The notes under the pieces: generated by a model | Told to the model about the DNA's origin: nothing | Seen by the model: the letters and a program-made list of their open reading frames with translations, nothing else | The model's database searches: none | Shown here: positions 40,471 through 52,420 of the stretch, one piece after another | Position numbering within the stretch: position 1 is the stretch's first letter | How the letters are laid out: each line of letters begins with the position of its first letter | NCBI GenBank assembly: GCA_031216915.1 | Contig: CM062288.1 | Location: 179,764,596-179,828,595 of the forward strand | Reading direction: 5' to 3' | Length of the DNA: 64,000 nt | Origin: Pictodentalium vernedei | Taxonomy: Eukaryota > Mollusca > Scaphopoda > Dentaliida > Dentaliidae | Program-made: the position numbers and the translations under genes

Positions 40471-42085
40471 TTTTGAGTTAAATGAGTGAAGAGTTAGGCT
40501 ATTGACATTGTCAAGTGATTCTGCTATAATGATAATTTCAGGTTAACACATCCACAACAATGGGCTACTGAAAACATCAGAAGGTTTATACAATAAATGG
40601 TAGCTGTTTGATTATGTCACTAATCCCCTGTGGTGATTGTCTCATTGAAAGATTATTGCCACTGGTTTTAATTACTGAACAAACTACTGTAATCACACAG
40701 CTTCTGATTTCGTTGGGAGGTCGCCTTGCTAATTTTTTAAGGTTTTTTTTTTGCCGCAGTTTAACTGAACTTGAGCTTATTATCTGGGTGGAATTTACAC
40801 TTGGTGGGCGTTTCCAAACCTGTCCACTATCCTTGTACTATTTTTGAATTTGTGCCAAGCTTCTTGACAACCTCAAGCAAAATATAGGTTGTCCACACAT
40901 TTAAGATGATGTTTGATTCAGTTTATTAGAATGGGTCGATATGCATAGGAGCGAAATACTATGACAAAAGAATATCTGACTTTTCATGCACGTCTGAAAT
41001 TTGTAAAAAAAAATGCCCTTTTAAAAACACACACACACTTCCTGGTGTGTTCTACCATACGTCATTGCAGAATAAATAGTTGAAACACACTTTCTTTGTT
41101 TTCTGTCATTTGAGTATGCTTTCCTTTAATCATTTAACACAGTAAGTGCATGTGATAATCAGAATATCGAATCACCCAAATGGCCACCCTTCTGTTGAGC
41201 AGATGCACAAGCCACAACATTGCCTTTTGACTGCTCCACGGATAAATGGTCTAATAAAGTAGAAAAGAATCAAGACCATGACATGTTAAAGATTCATTGG
41301 AATTGCATAGTTGTCCTCCTTATCACTAGAATGACACAGAATGACCTCAAAATGACATGGTGATGACCGAATGACTTTTATTTTCTTTTATTAATTAGCC
41401 ATCAAATTTATATTTGTACAACATAAATTGTATCATGAAATAATTCAGCATAAAATATAAAAATATGAATCCATGGATGATGAATAGTGTTTTTGTTTTA
41501 CTCTCAGCAGTGGTTGTAACACAAGGTATTGAAAATATGCCCATTCAAGCACATATTAGTATATAATCAGAAAGCAGATTTAAAATAGGTCCCACAACAT
41601 AGATGGCTCCTGCAAAAAAATTTGGCAGCCCCATTTTGGGATCCTGCCCACCCCCACCACCCCCCACCCCCCCCCCTAAAAAAATAATAATAAAATTGTG
41701 CATTGCTGTTTACATGTACTCAAAGTTATATGAAAATAACCTGGAAAAGTCTCTCAAATTGTCTGAAAGTGGCTTGAATAGGTCCTTGAAAGTCCCTGAA
41801 TTAACCTCATCCTTAAGGTAATGAGCCCTGCCCTTGGGAAGCTACCTAAGACAGCTTACTTATGATTAGTGTCAGGTATTGGTTTAACTGATATGAACAT
41901 GTGTACAAATATCAGAGATGATTGAACTGATTACAATCCTTGTAGTATTGAGTAATATTAGCCAAAATAATAATAATGCTTCTGGAGGAAGAAGATCATG
42001 ATTAACGATATAATCATGATGTTGTGAAGGTTGTGTTTATTCCGGTAAATAGTATTAATACAGTTCAGTGTATGAATACCATATA
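40471..42085. other. No gene recognised
   Basis: AT-rich sequence with a short (CA)n near 41030 and a C-rich tract near 41640-41675. Open frames at 40608-40847 and 41603-41821 have no recognisable domain. I looked for the next dynein exon here and did not find it. Confidence 0.5.
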
Positions 42086-42245
42086 CGCCTCTATTCTGAA
42101 ACGTTCCTCCACTCACACTTATTGAGGGTATACTCACCCTCACTGAGGTTGGTCTCAAACCTAATAAGGTCGACCCCAATCTCACTGAGTGTTATGTCGA
42201 CCTAACCCATGTTTTCTTTCACAGACGTACCTCGACCTCTGGTGA

Positions 42246-43343
42246 GTGTCGAAAAGTGAGGAAAGGTTGAGGAAGGTATACACCTTCCTTAGCCTTTCCT
42301 CACTCGGCATGAACATGGCTTTCAGGTGGTTATATGCACACAGGAGACTTGAAATTTTAAATCAGATGGGGAGGCGTAATCGACGAGGTAGAGCTCGTCA
42401 TTTTACTTATGACATGTATGACGACGAGCAATTTCGACAAAGATACCGTCTAACAAAAGAAGCCTTTCATGAACTGCTAGAATTAATTCGTCAAAAACTT
42501 ACACCACATAATAACCGCGGACAACCGATAGAACCTTCAGTCACGCTTCGTTTTTACGCAACCGGGTCATTTCAGCAGGCATGTGGGGACTTGTGTGACG
42601 TTTCGCAGCCCTCAGCCAGTCGGATTATTCGGCGGGTTTCTGAAGCTATAGCAAGATTAAAGCCCCAATTTCTCATGTTTCCAACAGCCGAAAATGTAGA
42701 TGATACTAAGTTGAATTTCTGGAGAATTGGGGGATTTCCAGGAGTTGTAGGGGCAATTGATTGCACCCATGTTAAAATATTGTGTCCCGGTGGTCAAAAT
42801 GCTGAACTTTTTAGAAATAGAAAGAACTTTTTTTCCATAAACGTCCAAGCAGTGTGTGGTCCGAAATTGGAAATTCAGAACCTTGTTGCTAGGTGGCCTG
42901 GAAGTGTTCACGATGCAAGAGTTTTTGACAACTCCAAATTATGCGCAGAATTTGAACATGGACACATTAACGGAATATTGTTAGGTGACAATGGCTACCC
43001 GTGTCGCCCATACTTAATGACACCGATTCTCAACCCCGGCACCCATGGGGAGCGCAGATATAATTCAGCTCATATACTTACCAGGAACACAGTAGAAAGA
43101 ATGTTTGGCGTGTGGAAACGTATGTTCCCTTGTTTGAGTATGACATTGCGGACGAAATTATCCACAACTTTGACAATCATTGTTGCAACAGCTGTGCTAT
43201 ATAATTTTGCAAGAAAACGAAATGACCCAATGGACGAAAGCGATGAATCGGAAGATGAAGGAACTGATCATCTGTATGACCAGCCGGCTAGGCCGCTAGG
43301 AAATGCCACGAGACAAGCCATAATTCAGCAGCATTTCAATTAA
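42246..43343 (+). CDS. Harbinger transposase (HARBI1-like DDE nuclease)
   Basis: 365 residues, the usual length. The N-terminal part has a helix-turn-helix-like region (YRLTKEAFHELLELIRQKL ... SVTLRFYATGSFQQACGDL, then VSQPSASRIIRRVSEAI). The DDE nuclease follows: D172 in GAIDCTHV, D248 in LLGDNGYP and E284 in NTVERMFGVWKRMFP, with the family's HDARVFDNS block between them. These residues cut and join the element ends in the nucleus. The tail is acidic (DESDESEDE). The start could instead be the Met at about residue 22 (MNMAFRWLY); the first ATG gives extra residues of unclear value. No stop or frameshift was seen. Confidence 0.93.
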   Translation: MSKSEERLRKVYTFLSLSSLGMNMAFRWLYAHRRLEILNQMGRRNRRGRARHFTYDMYDDEQFRQRYRLTKEAFHELLELIRQKLTPHNNRGQPIEPSVTLRFYATGSFQQACGDLCDVSQPSASRIIRRVSEAIARLKPQFLMFPTAENVDDTKLNFWRIGGFPGVVGAIDCTHVKILCPGGQNAELFRNRKNFFSINVQAVCGPKLEIQNLVARWPGSVHDARVFDNSKLCAEFEHGHINGILLGDNGYPCRPYLMTPILNPGTHGERRYNSAHILTRNTVERMFGVWKRMFPCLSMTLRTKLSTTLTIIVATAVLYNFARKRNDPMDESDESEDEGTDHLYDQPARPLGNATRQAIIQQHFN

Positions 43344-43784
43344 AGGTGATTATTATATTGTTTTTTATTATTATTATCACATGCATGCACGGATGTGGTT
43401 TAACCTCCTGCTCTCTGAACTTGAAACCCCTTATTTGTCACCCATGGTTATCTCCCACTGTGTAGTCAGAACTTCTGCAATTTAAATTTTGGTTAGCAAA
43501 GCTCCATTGTCAAACAAATTAAAATTTGCCGAATTTCTGACAACGCAAGATAGATAACCATTATTTACAAATAAGGAGAGTCGAGGAATTTCGACAGCAC
43601 ACTCAATGAGGGCTAATGACTGATAAAATTGTGTGTACAATTTAGGCTACTTCAAAAACTATTTGGGCGTGTATGTTTTCCGGGGTTGGAGGGGGTGGCG
43701 GTAGAGGTGGGGAGATGTTCGATGAAGGAAAATATGCACAGGATGAAAAATATAAAACGCCATTTTCTTTTGAGTTTCTTTTAT

Positions 43785-44953
43785 TTAATCAGATTCGCTA
43801 TTTGTAGCACATTTTGCAGTCCAATACTGGTGCTGCAAGTCAAGAATTTGCATTTTTCGTTTATGTTCTTCTTCGAGGTGCTGTAAACGCTTATTTATTA
43901 CATCAATTTCCAACTTATGCTGTTCTGCTTGCATTTTCAGCAATTCCTGTTGGGCGTTTGTAATTTTGCGCTTCCTAGGGAGATTCAAAGACGGTAGCTG
44001 CACATGAGTAGATGGACCAGCATTGCAAGTTGTTGACGCGTCATCATTGCACTGTGAAACATTTATTGATGTAGATGGTTCGATGTCACTTTCGGTTTCA
44101 CTTCCGGACTTGCCTGCAAATGAATATTGAGAACATCAATAAAGATATGCCTACATTTCAGTTGTCTGTAATCTATATTGTTACTGAATACGTATCTATA
44201 TTTAAACAGAGTAGGTATTGACAAAGTGGGTAAATGGGAGTCATCAATCATCAGCCTTCCATGCGAGTAGATTATTTTTTCGGAAGAAAAAAAATACCTG
44301 AGTTCATTGGAGGCTAGTGAATGGCGTCACCCTATCAGCCCTGTTGTCGATACGCCTACACACTTCGTTTACGGAAATATTACCCTTTCCACACCCACCC
44401 CGCCCCACACACTCCCTTACAGTACATCATGTACATCCAGTTGTCTTCACAACGTGACGTCATTACAGGCTTAACCCACAAATGAGGTGAATATTCAATG
44501 CTTGCTGGTCACTTCCTTGACATATCGCTAGGATAGTTACAGTATGGTAGCATATACGTTACCTTTGGTTTTTATGTTGCCATCGTCGTCATACTCATTG
44601 TCAAGACTGTCGACCTGGGAGGGGATAATAGACGCCACGGCATTTGCTTCTTCGTTGATCTCACTGTTTTTTGGACCTCCACCAGTCATTTTGGCCTCTC
44701 GTTTTTCTTTACTAAGTGCCTTTTTAGCTCTACTTTTAATATTATCCCAACATTTTTTAAGCTGTTTAGTATTACGCTTAGATACTCCATTTTGTGAATT
44801 AAACTCCTCGGTTATTTTACTCCATTCTGAGTTCTTCTTTTGAATGAGTTTAAAATCGTTTCTCTTACATTCCAATATATCCTTATGTGTATCTACTAAT
44901 TGCATTAAAAGAGATTTTTCCATATCTGAAAAATATTGTCTAGAAGCCATCAT
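43785..44953 (-). CDS. Harbinger Myb/SANT-like accessory protein, two exons
   Basis: Exon 1 is 44953-44563 and exon 2 is 44113-43785 on the - strand, giving about 239 residues. The donor (AAAG|GTAACG) and acceptor (TTTGCAG|GC) join within a Gly codon and keep the frame. Exon 1 holds a trihelix Myb/SANT-like domain: FSDMEKSLLMQLVDTHKDIL, WSKITEEFN and LKKCWDNIKSRAKKALSKEK, then the MTGGGP turn typical of MSANTD3-type proteins. Exon 2 ends in a basic stretch (LPRKRKI) and a coiled coil of about 50 residues (QQELLKMQAEQHKLEIDVIN ...). In Harbinger systems this protein binds DNA near the ends and brings the transposase to the nucleus. If the intron were retained, translation would stop seven codons after the donor. 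Confidence 0.88.
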
Positions 44954-45331
44954 AACTAGCGACTATTTCATGCACTTCTGCAATGAATCGATACAAGTTA
45001 GGACAAGAGAAAGGTTTAAAAAGTAGAAGCATAAATATTGTGGAAAAAGTGTGCGAGGCATTCATTACAAGTGAGTTTTAACAGCAAAAGTTTGACACGA
45101 GGAAAACAAAACAAAAGTGTTGCAAATACCTCGTGCACGAGGCTGACCTCACATGAGTTACACAAGAGTGGCGTTTGTGAATAAATAAACCTTGTTTTGA
45201 AGGAAAGGTTGAGGTGTTTCTCAATGAGGGTGAGTTAGACCTTTCACTCTTCCTCCAACTGTCCTTGAGTCGCCCTCACTTTAGTTTGAGTCGAGGATAA
45301 GGTTGAGTGATGTTTCAGAATAGAGGCCATA

Positions 45332-45890
45332 GTCTCAGCTATACTAACCAGAAATATGCTGAGCACATATACTTCTTGTCTCAATTTGTTAATACACTTG
45401 ATTTAAAATATGTGTTGAGAGCTTGTGTCCATGCATGGTCTACATAAAGAAAGGCACAGGCTGTATCAGAATGTAATGTTAATTTTTCAACCTTTTACCT
45501 CCTGTTCATTTTTCAACTTTTTACCTCCCTTGATGTGTTTCTCCAATGTTTCCTGGCTTATGTTTCCGTAGTCTATTCCAGATTACGTGGAATAGTGTGA
45601 CATGCGCAGTGAAGATACAGAATAGAATTCACAAGGAAACAGCAAATTTGCACTTCAAATGTAAACCAGAATGGAATTTGAGGAAGTGACACTCGCAGTT
45701 TTTGTTGATGATGTTGTCAATGACAACATAGCTGCTGTTTTTGCTCATATCATTGCCGCATCTGTACAAAACAGCACACGTCTTCTATGGATAAGTAGGT
45801 CAATATGACCAGATTAAAAAGAAACAAAAAATTTACAACAAAGAAACGCTGGCCAGACCACTTGAGTTTTCTTATTATTATTTCGACTCC
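45332..45890. other. No feature recognised
   Basis: Sequence between the Harbinger element and the hAT-like MITE. It has a short imperfect duplication 'tttttcaaccttttacctcc' near 45483-45530 and nothing else recognised. Confidence 0.5.
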
Positions 45891-45898
45891 AATTTGTT

Positions 45899-46387
45899 CA
45901 TGGGCGTAGCCAAGATTCTATAATTGAGGGGCGTGGGGGTGGCTAGCCATTTCTAGCCATTTTTTGTTGGGGGGGGGGGGGAGGGTGGGGGCATATCATG
46001 ATATTTGTAATGTTGTGGGGTTTCGGGCTCCTTGTCTAGTCCAAATTAGAATCCTTCCATCGTTACCCCCTCCTCCCACTTCCCTTCATGGAAGTGGGAG
46101 GAGGGGGGTAACGACCGGTGGTCCTAGTTAGGACAATGACGTGCGAGGAGACGGGTGACGACCAGAGGGTCCTAGTTTAGACAAGGCCTCCCCCGAGAAA
46201 ATTTTGCAAAATTTAGTGCTCCAAGATCGAATATGAGGCAATTGTAGCATGTGTAGCCCTATATTGGAGAGCATTTTGGTGTTTGAAATTTGCATTGGAT
46301 CAATGTTTTGGGAGAGGGGATGCAAAACTTTTGGGGGGCCTGTGCCCCCAGCCCTCCCTCCCCTCCCCACCCGTGGCTACGCCACTG
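45899..46387. mobile_element. hAT-like non-autonomous element (MITE) 1
   Basis: A 489-bp element starting CATGGGCGTAGCCAAG and ending GTGGCTACGCCACTG, i.e. inverted ends of the CAGTGGCGTAGCC type used by hAT transposons. It is flanked by AATTTGTT (45891-45898) and CATTTGTT (46388-46395), an 8-bp duplication with one mismatch, as expected for hAT. The interior is G-rich with long G-runs and no coding sequence. Its right ~350 bp are repeated in the element at 46555-47645. Confidence 0.8.
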
Positions 46388-46554
46388 CATTTGTTATGCC
46401 ATGGTCTGAAGCTGCTTCTTTGCCGAGGAATTAATGCCTCCAACCCTATCATATTCCGGATTGATTTTGAAACGAGAAATAGTTTGCATGGGGTTTTTGT
46501 TCTTTTTTTTCACTACCGACTGAGATGGATGTTCTACACGTGAGCAGTCAGGTC

Positions 46555-47645
46555 CAGGGGCGTATCCAGGCCCAGGATTATCAGATTTTATAATGGGGGG
46601 GGGGGGAGTATTGGAGTGCAGGGGTGGTGGAGCCGGGGGGCACAGGAGGCACGTGCCCCCTCTTTTTTCACCAATTATGGGTACCCAAACAAACAGGAGT
46701 ATTCTCACATAACCTACAAAATACCTATGGCCAAATTGACTGTGGTGGATGATAATAGTTCTAACAAAACTAGCAACATAATACTGTCGGCATCGTTGTC
46801 CATTTTATATAATGGAGATATTGCACGTCGCAAGTTCGCAGCCAGTAAATCTAATATTAAATCCAATAAGCACAGACTATAGTAATAGTACAACTAGTCC
46901 AAACTTGGATCCAAATTCCGTAATATAATTTTGGGGTTTGGTAAACTAGTCCAAATTTGGACCCAAATTCCGTAATATTACATTTTGGGTTTCGTTCGTC
47001 CTTTGGACATGCCAAACCCCAAAATTATTTATATTGCGGACTTTGGGTCGAAGTTTGGACTGTGGTATTTAACTTGCGCATGTGTTCCCTTTCCGGAGTT
47101 GCATTTAATTTTGTTCAGTATTCATGACATACGCGATACCAAAGTATCCCTCCAATCCAGCCCCCCCACACACACACACACACACACATTGAGCTCCTAT
47201 TTTTTTTCCTTCCTTCAACCCTGCGGTTACACAGAAGAAAACATTGTGCCCCTCCACCACTTTTTTTCAAGCTTCCGCCGCCCCTGGGTGAAGGGTGGGT
47301 TACTATTTGGAAGGTTGTTTGTGGGTTTCGGGGGTCCTCCCCTTGTCCTAACTAGGACTCCGGAAGGGAAGTGGGAGGATGGGGTAATGACCACGGGGTC
47401 CTAGTTAGGACAGAGAAGTTTGAGGAGGGGGTAACGACCAGACCGACCAAGTCAAGATAGGGCCTCCGCCGAGAAAATTTTGCAAAGTTAAGTGCTCTAA
47501 GATCGAATCTGATGCAATTGTAGCATTGTAGCCCTATATTGGAGAACATTTGGGTCAATATTTCTTTTTTATTTGGGGAGGGGGGGGGGGGGGTGCTAAA
47601 GCTTTAGGTTGACCTTGGCATCCAGCCCCCACGGCTACGCCACTG
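46555..47645. mobile_element. hAT-like non-autonomous element 2 (possibly composite)
   Basis: Starts CAGGGGCGTATCCAGG and ends GGCTACGCCACTG. The flanking octamers (GTCAGGTC and GCCAGGAT) match at only five of eight positions, so either the pair of ends is not original or the duplication has decayed. The right end (about 47330-47645) is similar to 46020-46387 (shared 'gagaaaattttgcaaa' and 'gtagccctatattggaga'). It holds a (CA)n run at about 47167-47189. No transposase. Confidence 0.55.
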
Positions 47646-49370
47646 GCCAGGATGCCGGGAGATTGGGGATAGGTTCTCGTCATTGTGTCCATACAACTCT
47701 GCTCATTGGCGTTATTTGAGCGAGAATTTAAAAAAAAATTTCAGTATTTGGTGTCCACTATTTGTTGGTTATGAGTATACTGAGAACCAGCAAAGCCTGT
47801 TTGTGCACTCTTACCACAGAGTTCCCGTGAACAAGAAGGTCATGAATGCACCGCCGTGTTGTGTTAAGGTTCAGTAACAATACTCGATCTCTCCAGGGGG
47901 AAGGTTGGAGGTGGGGGGGGGGGGGGGGCAAACTCACACAGCCTGACCAGAGCGTTATAATGGGCTGGGTGTGGTGACACCACTCAAATTTCTAACTGGT
48001 GGGGTTGGGTGGAGAAAGGTTTCCAGATGTTCAGTTTTCAGAATTTTGGCCTTTTTGCGTCCGTAGGATTTGAGCCTTGTAATCAAGTTGGTTGTACTCT
48101 CCACTCCCGACATTCATCATGTTAGGATTTCACATCCAGATGTAATGTTCTGTCACAATAGGCCTAATCAGAGTTTTGGGTCAAGGGGAAATATATGAGT
48201 CAGTTATGGGCGGTCAAGGGTGCATTGTCGCTTCGTAGAAAAAAAATGAATTCCAGGGTCCAAAAAAACCCCATTTCCTCGCATCTGAGCGGATATTTTG
48301 AGGTTTATCATGGAAATACATTTGTACGATTTCACACTTCACAATTTAAGTGCTTGTAATTGCGGGTGTGGATTATAAATTAAATTTGTGTCTTTGCGTT
48401 TTCTACTGTCCAATCTGCCTCAATAGGCAAGTGTTTTGTCTTAACAATCAATATTATAATTAACAAAAACTATTAGTTAGAGGCTAGATCAAAGAGAAAA
48501 TTGCTGAGAACAACTACTTTGATGATGTTTTGATAATAATGAATCTGTATACTGATGACGATATTAGGACAAGCAATCTACAGCCTAACCCCCTGCACCT
48601 CCCCCCCACCCCCCTACAATTTTTATGCCACATTTGGACATATTTCGACGACCTGCAACCAACTTTGAGGAAAACTTGGGGAACGTGCTCCTTCCACACC
48701 CCCGTGACCATGCCACTTCGTACGTGTTGTGTAAGAACATACCGGGTAATAATGATATACAACGTCCAGATCACATTATAATTGTAAAAACGGTCTGATA
48801 CAAGGTTTTAACTTTTAAGACTGTTTATGTACCAATTCTATACAACATTGCTGTAACGTTAACGGTGTTACAATGTTACATCAGCATGTTCACACAATGG
48901 TGTTTTCATTCTAGTTCAGTTGTAATGACGTTGTTATACAACACAACCATTTGATCACCTTGGAGTTTGACGAAACTGGGAAATTACATCTTCAAAACGT
49001 TGTAGTGTGACACAAAGTTGCGGTTACGTTGTGTGCTAGACTGATCGAGCTGGGCCCATGTGCCACTAATGCTTACCTAACTAAATTTTATGGACATTTT
49101 TGTAATTGATTGTAATACAATTGTCACTGTTGATGTTGAAAATTTAACTGGTGAGTTATTTTTGGTTATAAAAATTTGTTGACGTGTCTTTTCCTTGTTA
49201 CCATTTATGGGAGCGTGCCTACAGGCACCCCCATAAATTGTAAGAAGGCAAATTCCAACAAAGTAATTTCATTTTATAGATAATGTGAAGCACATCCAAA
49301 GAATATTGCAGCACTTGAACTTCAGAATAACTTAGCCCGAATATGGGCTCCGACTTCAGCACCCAACCAG
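47646..49370. other. No gene recognised
   Basis: Contains a G-run near 47915, a C-rich tract near 48590-48620 and AT-rich sequence. Frames at 48514-48781 on both strands are short and lack any motif. Confidence 0.5.
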
Positions 49371-49397
49371 TTGAAGAATAAAATTCATTTTATCAAT

Positions 49398-49607
49398 TTA
49401 GGGGGCGGGGGGGGGGGGGGGGGGGGGGGGGAGGTGGGGGGGGGGCAACGGGCCTGGTTGTTTAAATTAATTGACTTCATAGTTTCTTTCCTCTTTATTT
49501 TCAGCAATTATTTGGGGGGGGGGGGGGGGGGGGGCAACGGGCCTGTTGTTTAAATTAATTGACTTCTTAGTTTTTCTCTTTATTTTCATCAATTATTTGT
49601 GGGTACC
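49398..49607. repeat. Tandem duplication of about 105 bp built around poly-G runs
   Basis: The block 'G-run, ggcaacgggcctg, gttgtttaaattaattgact, ttattttcannaattattt' occurs twice in a row (from about 49400 and about 49513), with G-runs of different length and small indels. Confidence 0.8.
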
Positions 49608-50685
49608 CGGTATGTTATGTTTAAATATTTTGCTGAATTCCATGTACTTGACATATTTGTAATTGTCTTCAATGCTCACACTTTTTTTGGAGAAAACAAC
49701 AAACGGAACTATTTTCACTGTTTGTTGATAATTGCGCATGTCAGGAATAAAAGGTAATCCATCTAAACCTGCTTGTGCTGTGGTTTACTCAGAATGATTC
49801 GGAAATGATATTCCAGAATGACAGTTTGCAAAGAAAACAACCAGATTGATAATCCGAGTTGTCTGTGCATGCCCGGAATAAACCATGTATTCTGGAATGG
49901 ACCACGGAAACATGAGCCTGGATTGCAGTCAATATTGGGGAGACACATCAAGGGAGGTAACTGAATTGAAGAATGCATATTGAAAATGTGTCCATGGCAA
50001 CCATGTGACATACATGTTGCATAACAATCATCTGCCACTGAGAAAAAGATTTTATTGGCATTGTTTCTCTATTTTATTCTCGTATTGTGTTGTGATGTCA
50101 GCATTTTGAAATCATTCTGCAGACTTCCCAGCTGAAAACATTGCATTTAAATGGTCGAAGGCCAGTGACTTTGATCAGCCAGAAAATGTCCTGGCCACTA
50201 TCAAAAACAAAATCAGCCCAATTATTGTGCTAATTGAGCCTAGATAGCCTTTCCTATAGCCTATTAGTGTTAACTCTGGTTCTCCAAACAGGAGGGAACT
50301 GCATTCCATGAGCAGTGAAAAATCAAACATTTATGGGAGGAACTGCATTCCCTGAGCAGTGTTATGTTTTTGTTAATCAAGGAGGATATGGAGATACTCG
50401 ATTAATCGGGAAACCACCCAGCACTAAATCCAGGTCCTGAAAAGAGTTGAAATTTCAGAGACAATTTTTGAAGTTTCTGGGTTCTGTTAGGTATTGGAAC
50501 AATGAAAAATCAGGTGTTTAACTCTTAAGACCCGATTGTTGAGAAAACACCATAATAACCCATCCGGCTTATGTTTATTAGCAGAGAGGGGGTATCCCTG
50601 GTCTAATTAGGTATTACAACCAATGAAAAACTTTTGATTTCCTCCTGAATCATCATGAGTTACTATTTTAAGCAACTAAAATTTT
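49608..50685. other. No gene recognised
   Basis: Contains 'gaactgcattccatgagcag' near 50293 and a near repeat near 50340. A short open stretch after an AG at about 50121-50245 was considered as an exon and rejected. Confidence 0.5.
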
Positions 50686-50895
50686 AAGGCATACTGCACG
50701 TCGATGGTGCACTTGTTTTCAACTAATGCTAACCCAGCTTGTGTGGAGTAAATAAGTTGGGGAGTCTGACAGTTGCTCGCCATTGCTTGGTGGCTCTCAC
50801 CGGAAACTCTGGCTTCCTCCAGCCATAAAACTGTCTGGCACGAGGTGGCCCAGATGGTCAAAAGTGTCATTATACCCCAATAAATAAATATAACA
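50686..50895 (+). mobile_element. 5'-truncated SINE
   Basis: Matches the 3' half of the SINE at 23588: 'gcatactgcacgtcgatggt', 'agttggggagtctgacagtt', 'ggcttcctccagccataaaa' and the tail 'ccaataaataaata'. The tRNA-like head is absent. Confidence 0.85.
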
Positions 50896-51249
50896 GAATT
50901 AAACAGTTTCAGAATGATAATGAGTCGTAACTGATGGTTACAGATATGGATGTTTTTTTTCATGTTGTGAATAACTCTAAATCACTCCCCATGAATGATG
51001 TTGATTTCAACAGGGTACAGGGGGGTGGGGGGAGGTCAGGAAAAAAATTTGGGGCACTAGGCGCAAAAAGTTTTTTTCCGACCCTTGGGTACCCACTCTC
51101 CCCTTTTTTGAAGAAAACATTTTTTTTTTGCTATTTTGGAATTTCGTACCCACCTCCCAAAATTACAGTAAATCGCACATAAACTGCTTTAAGTGGCAAT
51201 TTCAATAGGTATCTTTGCTGGAACATGGTTTTTAGCTTAACTTGACAAA

Positions 51250-52420
51250 GTCAAGATAAGCTATTGTCATCACACGTGCGGAAGTCTGTTAGTCTGTGAG
51301 TCTGTTCACATTTTCCTTTAGCACAGGCTACACCCCGTAATTCTCGCCTGATCATCACAAAATTTCATATGCAGGTTTGGGGTCATGTCTAGATGAGAAC
51401 ATCCCCTTTTGGTAGTGATCGGTCAGCCGGTATGGCTGCCCATGCCCAAAACCCGAAAACCATTAGCACAGTCTACAGGTCGTATTTATGAAGGGATTTC
51501 ATTGTAACTTGGTAGGATGACACTGTATAATGCCTAGATGAGAACATCCCCTTTTGGGCATGATCTATCAACCGTGATGGCTGCCCCAAGCCCGAAACCC
51601 AAAAACTTTTAGCACAGTCTGCAGGTCATATGGAGGGATTTCATTGTAACTTGGTAGGTTGACTTCATATAATGTTTAGATGAGAACGTCCCTTTTGAAC
51701 GTGATTGGGCAACTGTGATGGCTACAGGGGCCCTAAGCCCGAAAACCTTTTGCACATCTACAGGTCATATTTATGAAGGGATTTCATTGTAACTTGTTAG
51801 GATGACTTCATATAATGTCTAGATGAGAACGTCCCCTTTTGGTTACTATCATTCAGCCTTGATGGCTGCCCAAGCCCAAAAACCTTTAGCATAGTCTATA
51901 GGTCATATTTATGGAAGGATTTCATTGTAACTCGTTAGGTTGACTCCATATAATGCCTAGATGATGACATTCTCTTTTGGTCGTGATTGGTCAACTGTGA
52001 CGACTACAGGTGCCCGAAGCCTGAAAACCTTGAGCACAGTCTACAGGTCATATATATGAAGGGATTTCATTGTAACTTCGTAGGATCTCTCCAGATTAGG
52101 CCCAGATGACAATGCCCCCCTTTTGGTTGTGATCATTCAACCATGATGGCTTCCCGAGCCCAAAAACCCGAAAAACTTAGTACAGACTACAGGTTGTATT
52201 TGTGAAGGGATTTCATTTTAACTTAATAGAATGACTCAGTATAATGTCGAGATGAGGACGTCCCCTTTTAGTTGCAATCGGTCTACCGTCATGGCTACAC
52301 AGGTCTGAAGCCTGAAAACCTTTAGCACAGTCTACAGGCCATATTTATGAAGGGATTTCAATGTAACTTGAAAGGATGACTCGTTTTGGAATAATTTCAC
52401 TGTAACTTGGTAACTTTCAT
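51250..52420. repeat. About 144-bp degenerate tandem array, seven to eight units
   Basis: The word 'tagcacagtctacaggtcat' or a variant recurs near 51463, 51610, 51750, 51887, 52031, 52178 and 52323 (spacings 137-147), each followed by 'gaagggatttcattgtaact' and 'tctagatgagaac'. A short (GTCT)n-like stretch precedes it (about 51282-51305), as in the pearl-like elements here. Units are well diverged from one another. Confidence 0.85.

Larger units (their letters stand above)
42086..45328 (+). mobile_element. PIF/Harbinger DNA transposon, apparently complete
   Basis: A 3243-bp element. Terminal inverted repeats are CGCCTCTATTCTGAAAC (42086-42102) and, inverted, GGCCTCTATTCTGAAAC (45328-45312), mismatched only at the first base. 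Flanks are ATA at 42083-42085 and ATA at 45329-45331, a 3-bp target duplication as expected for this superfamily. Subterminal regions are full of short TGAGG/CCTCA words in both orientations. It encodes the two proteins Harbinger elements need: a transposase on + and a Myb/SANT-like protein on -, arranged convergently. Both appear intact, so this may be an autonomous copy. Confidence 0.92.

Noticed and set aside
50110-50250. AG-preceded open stretch reading FPAENIAFKWSKASDF...
   Set aside because: No good donor site follows, it matches no family I know, and the dynein sequence expected next is different. A chance frame is likelier.
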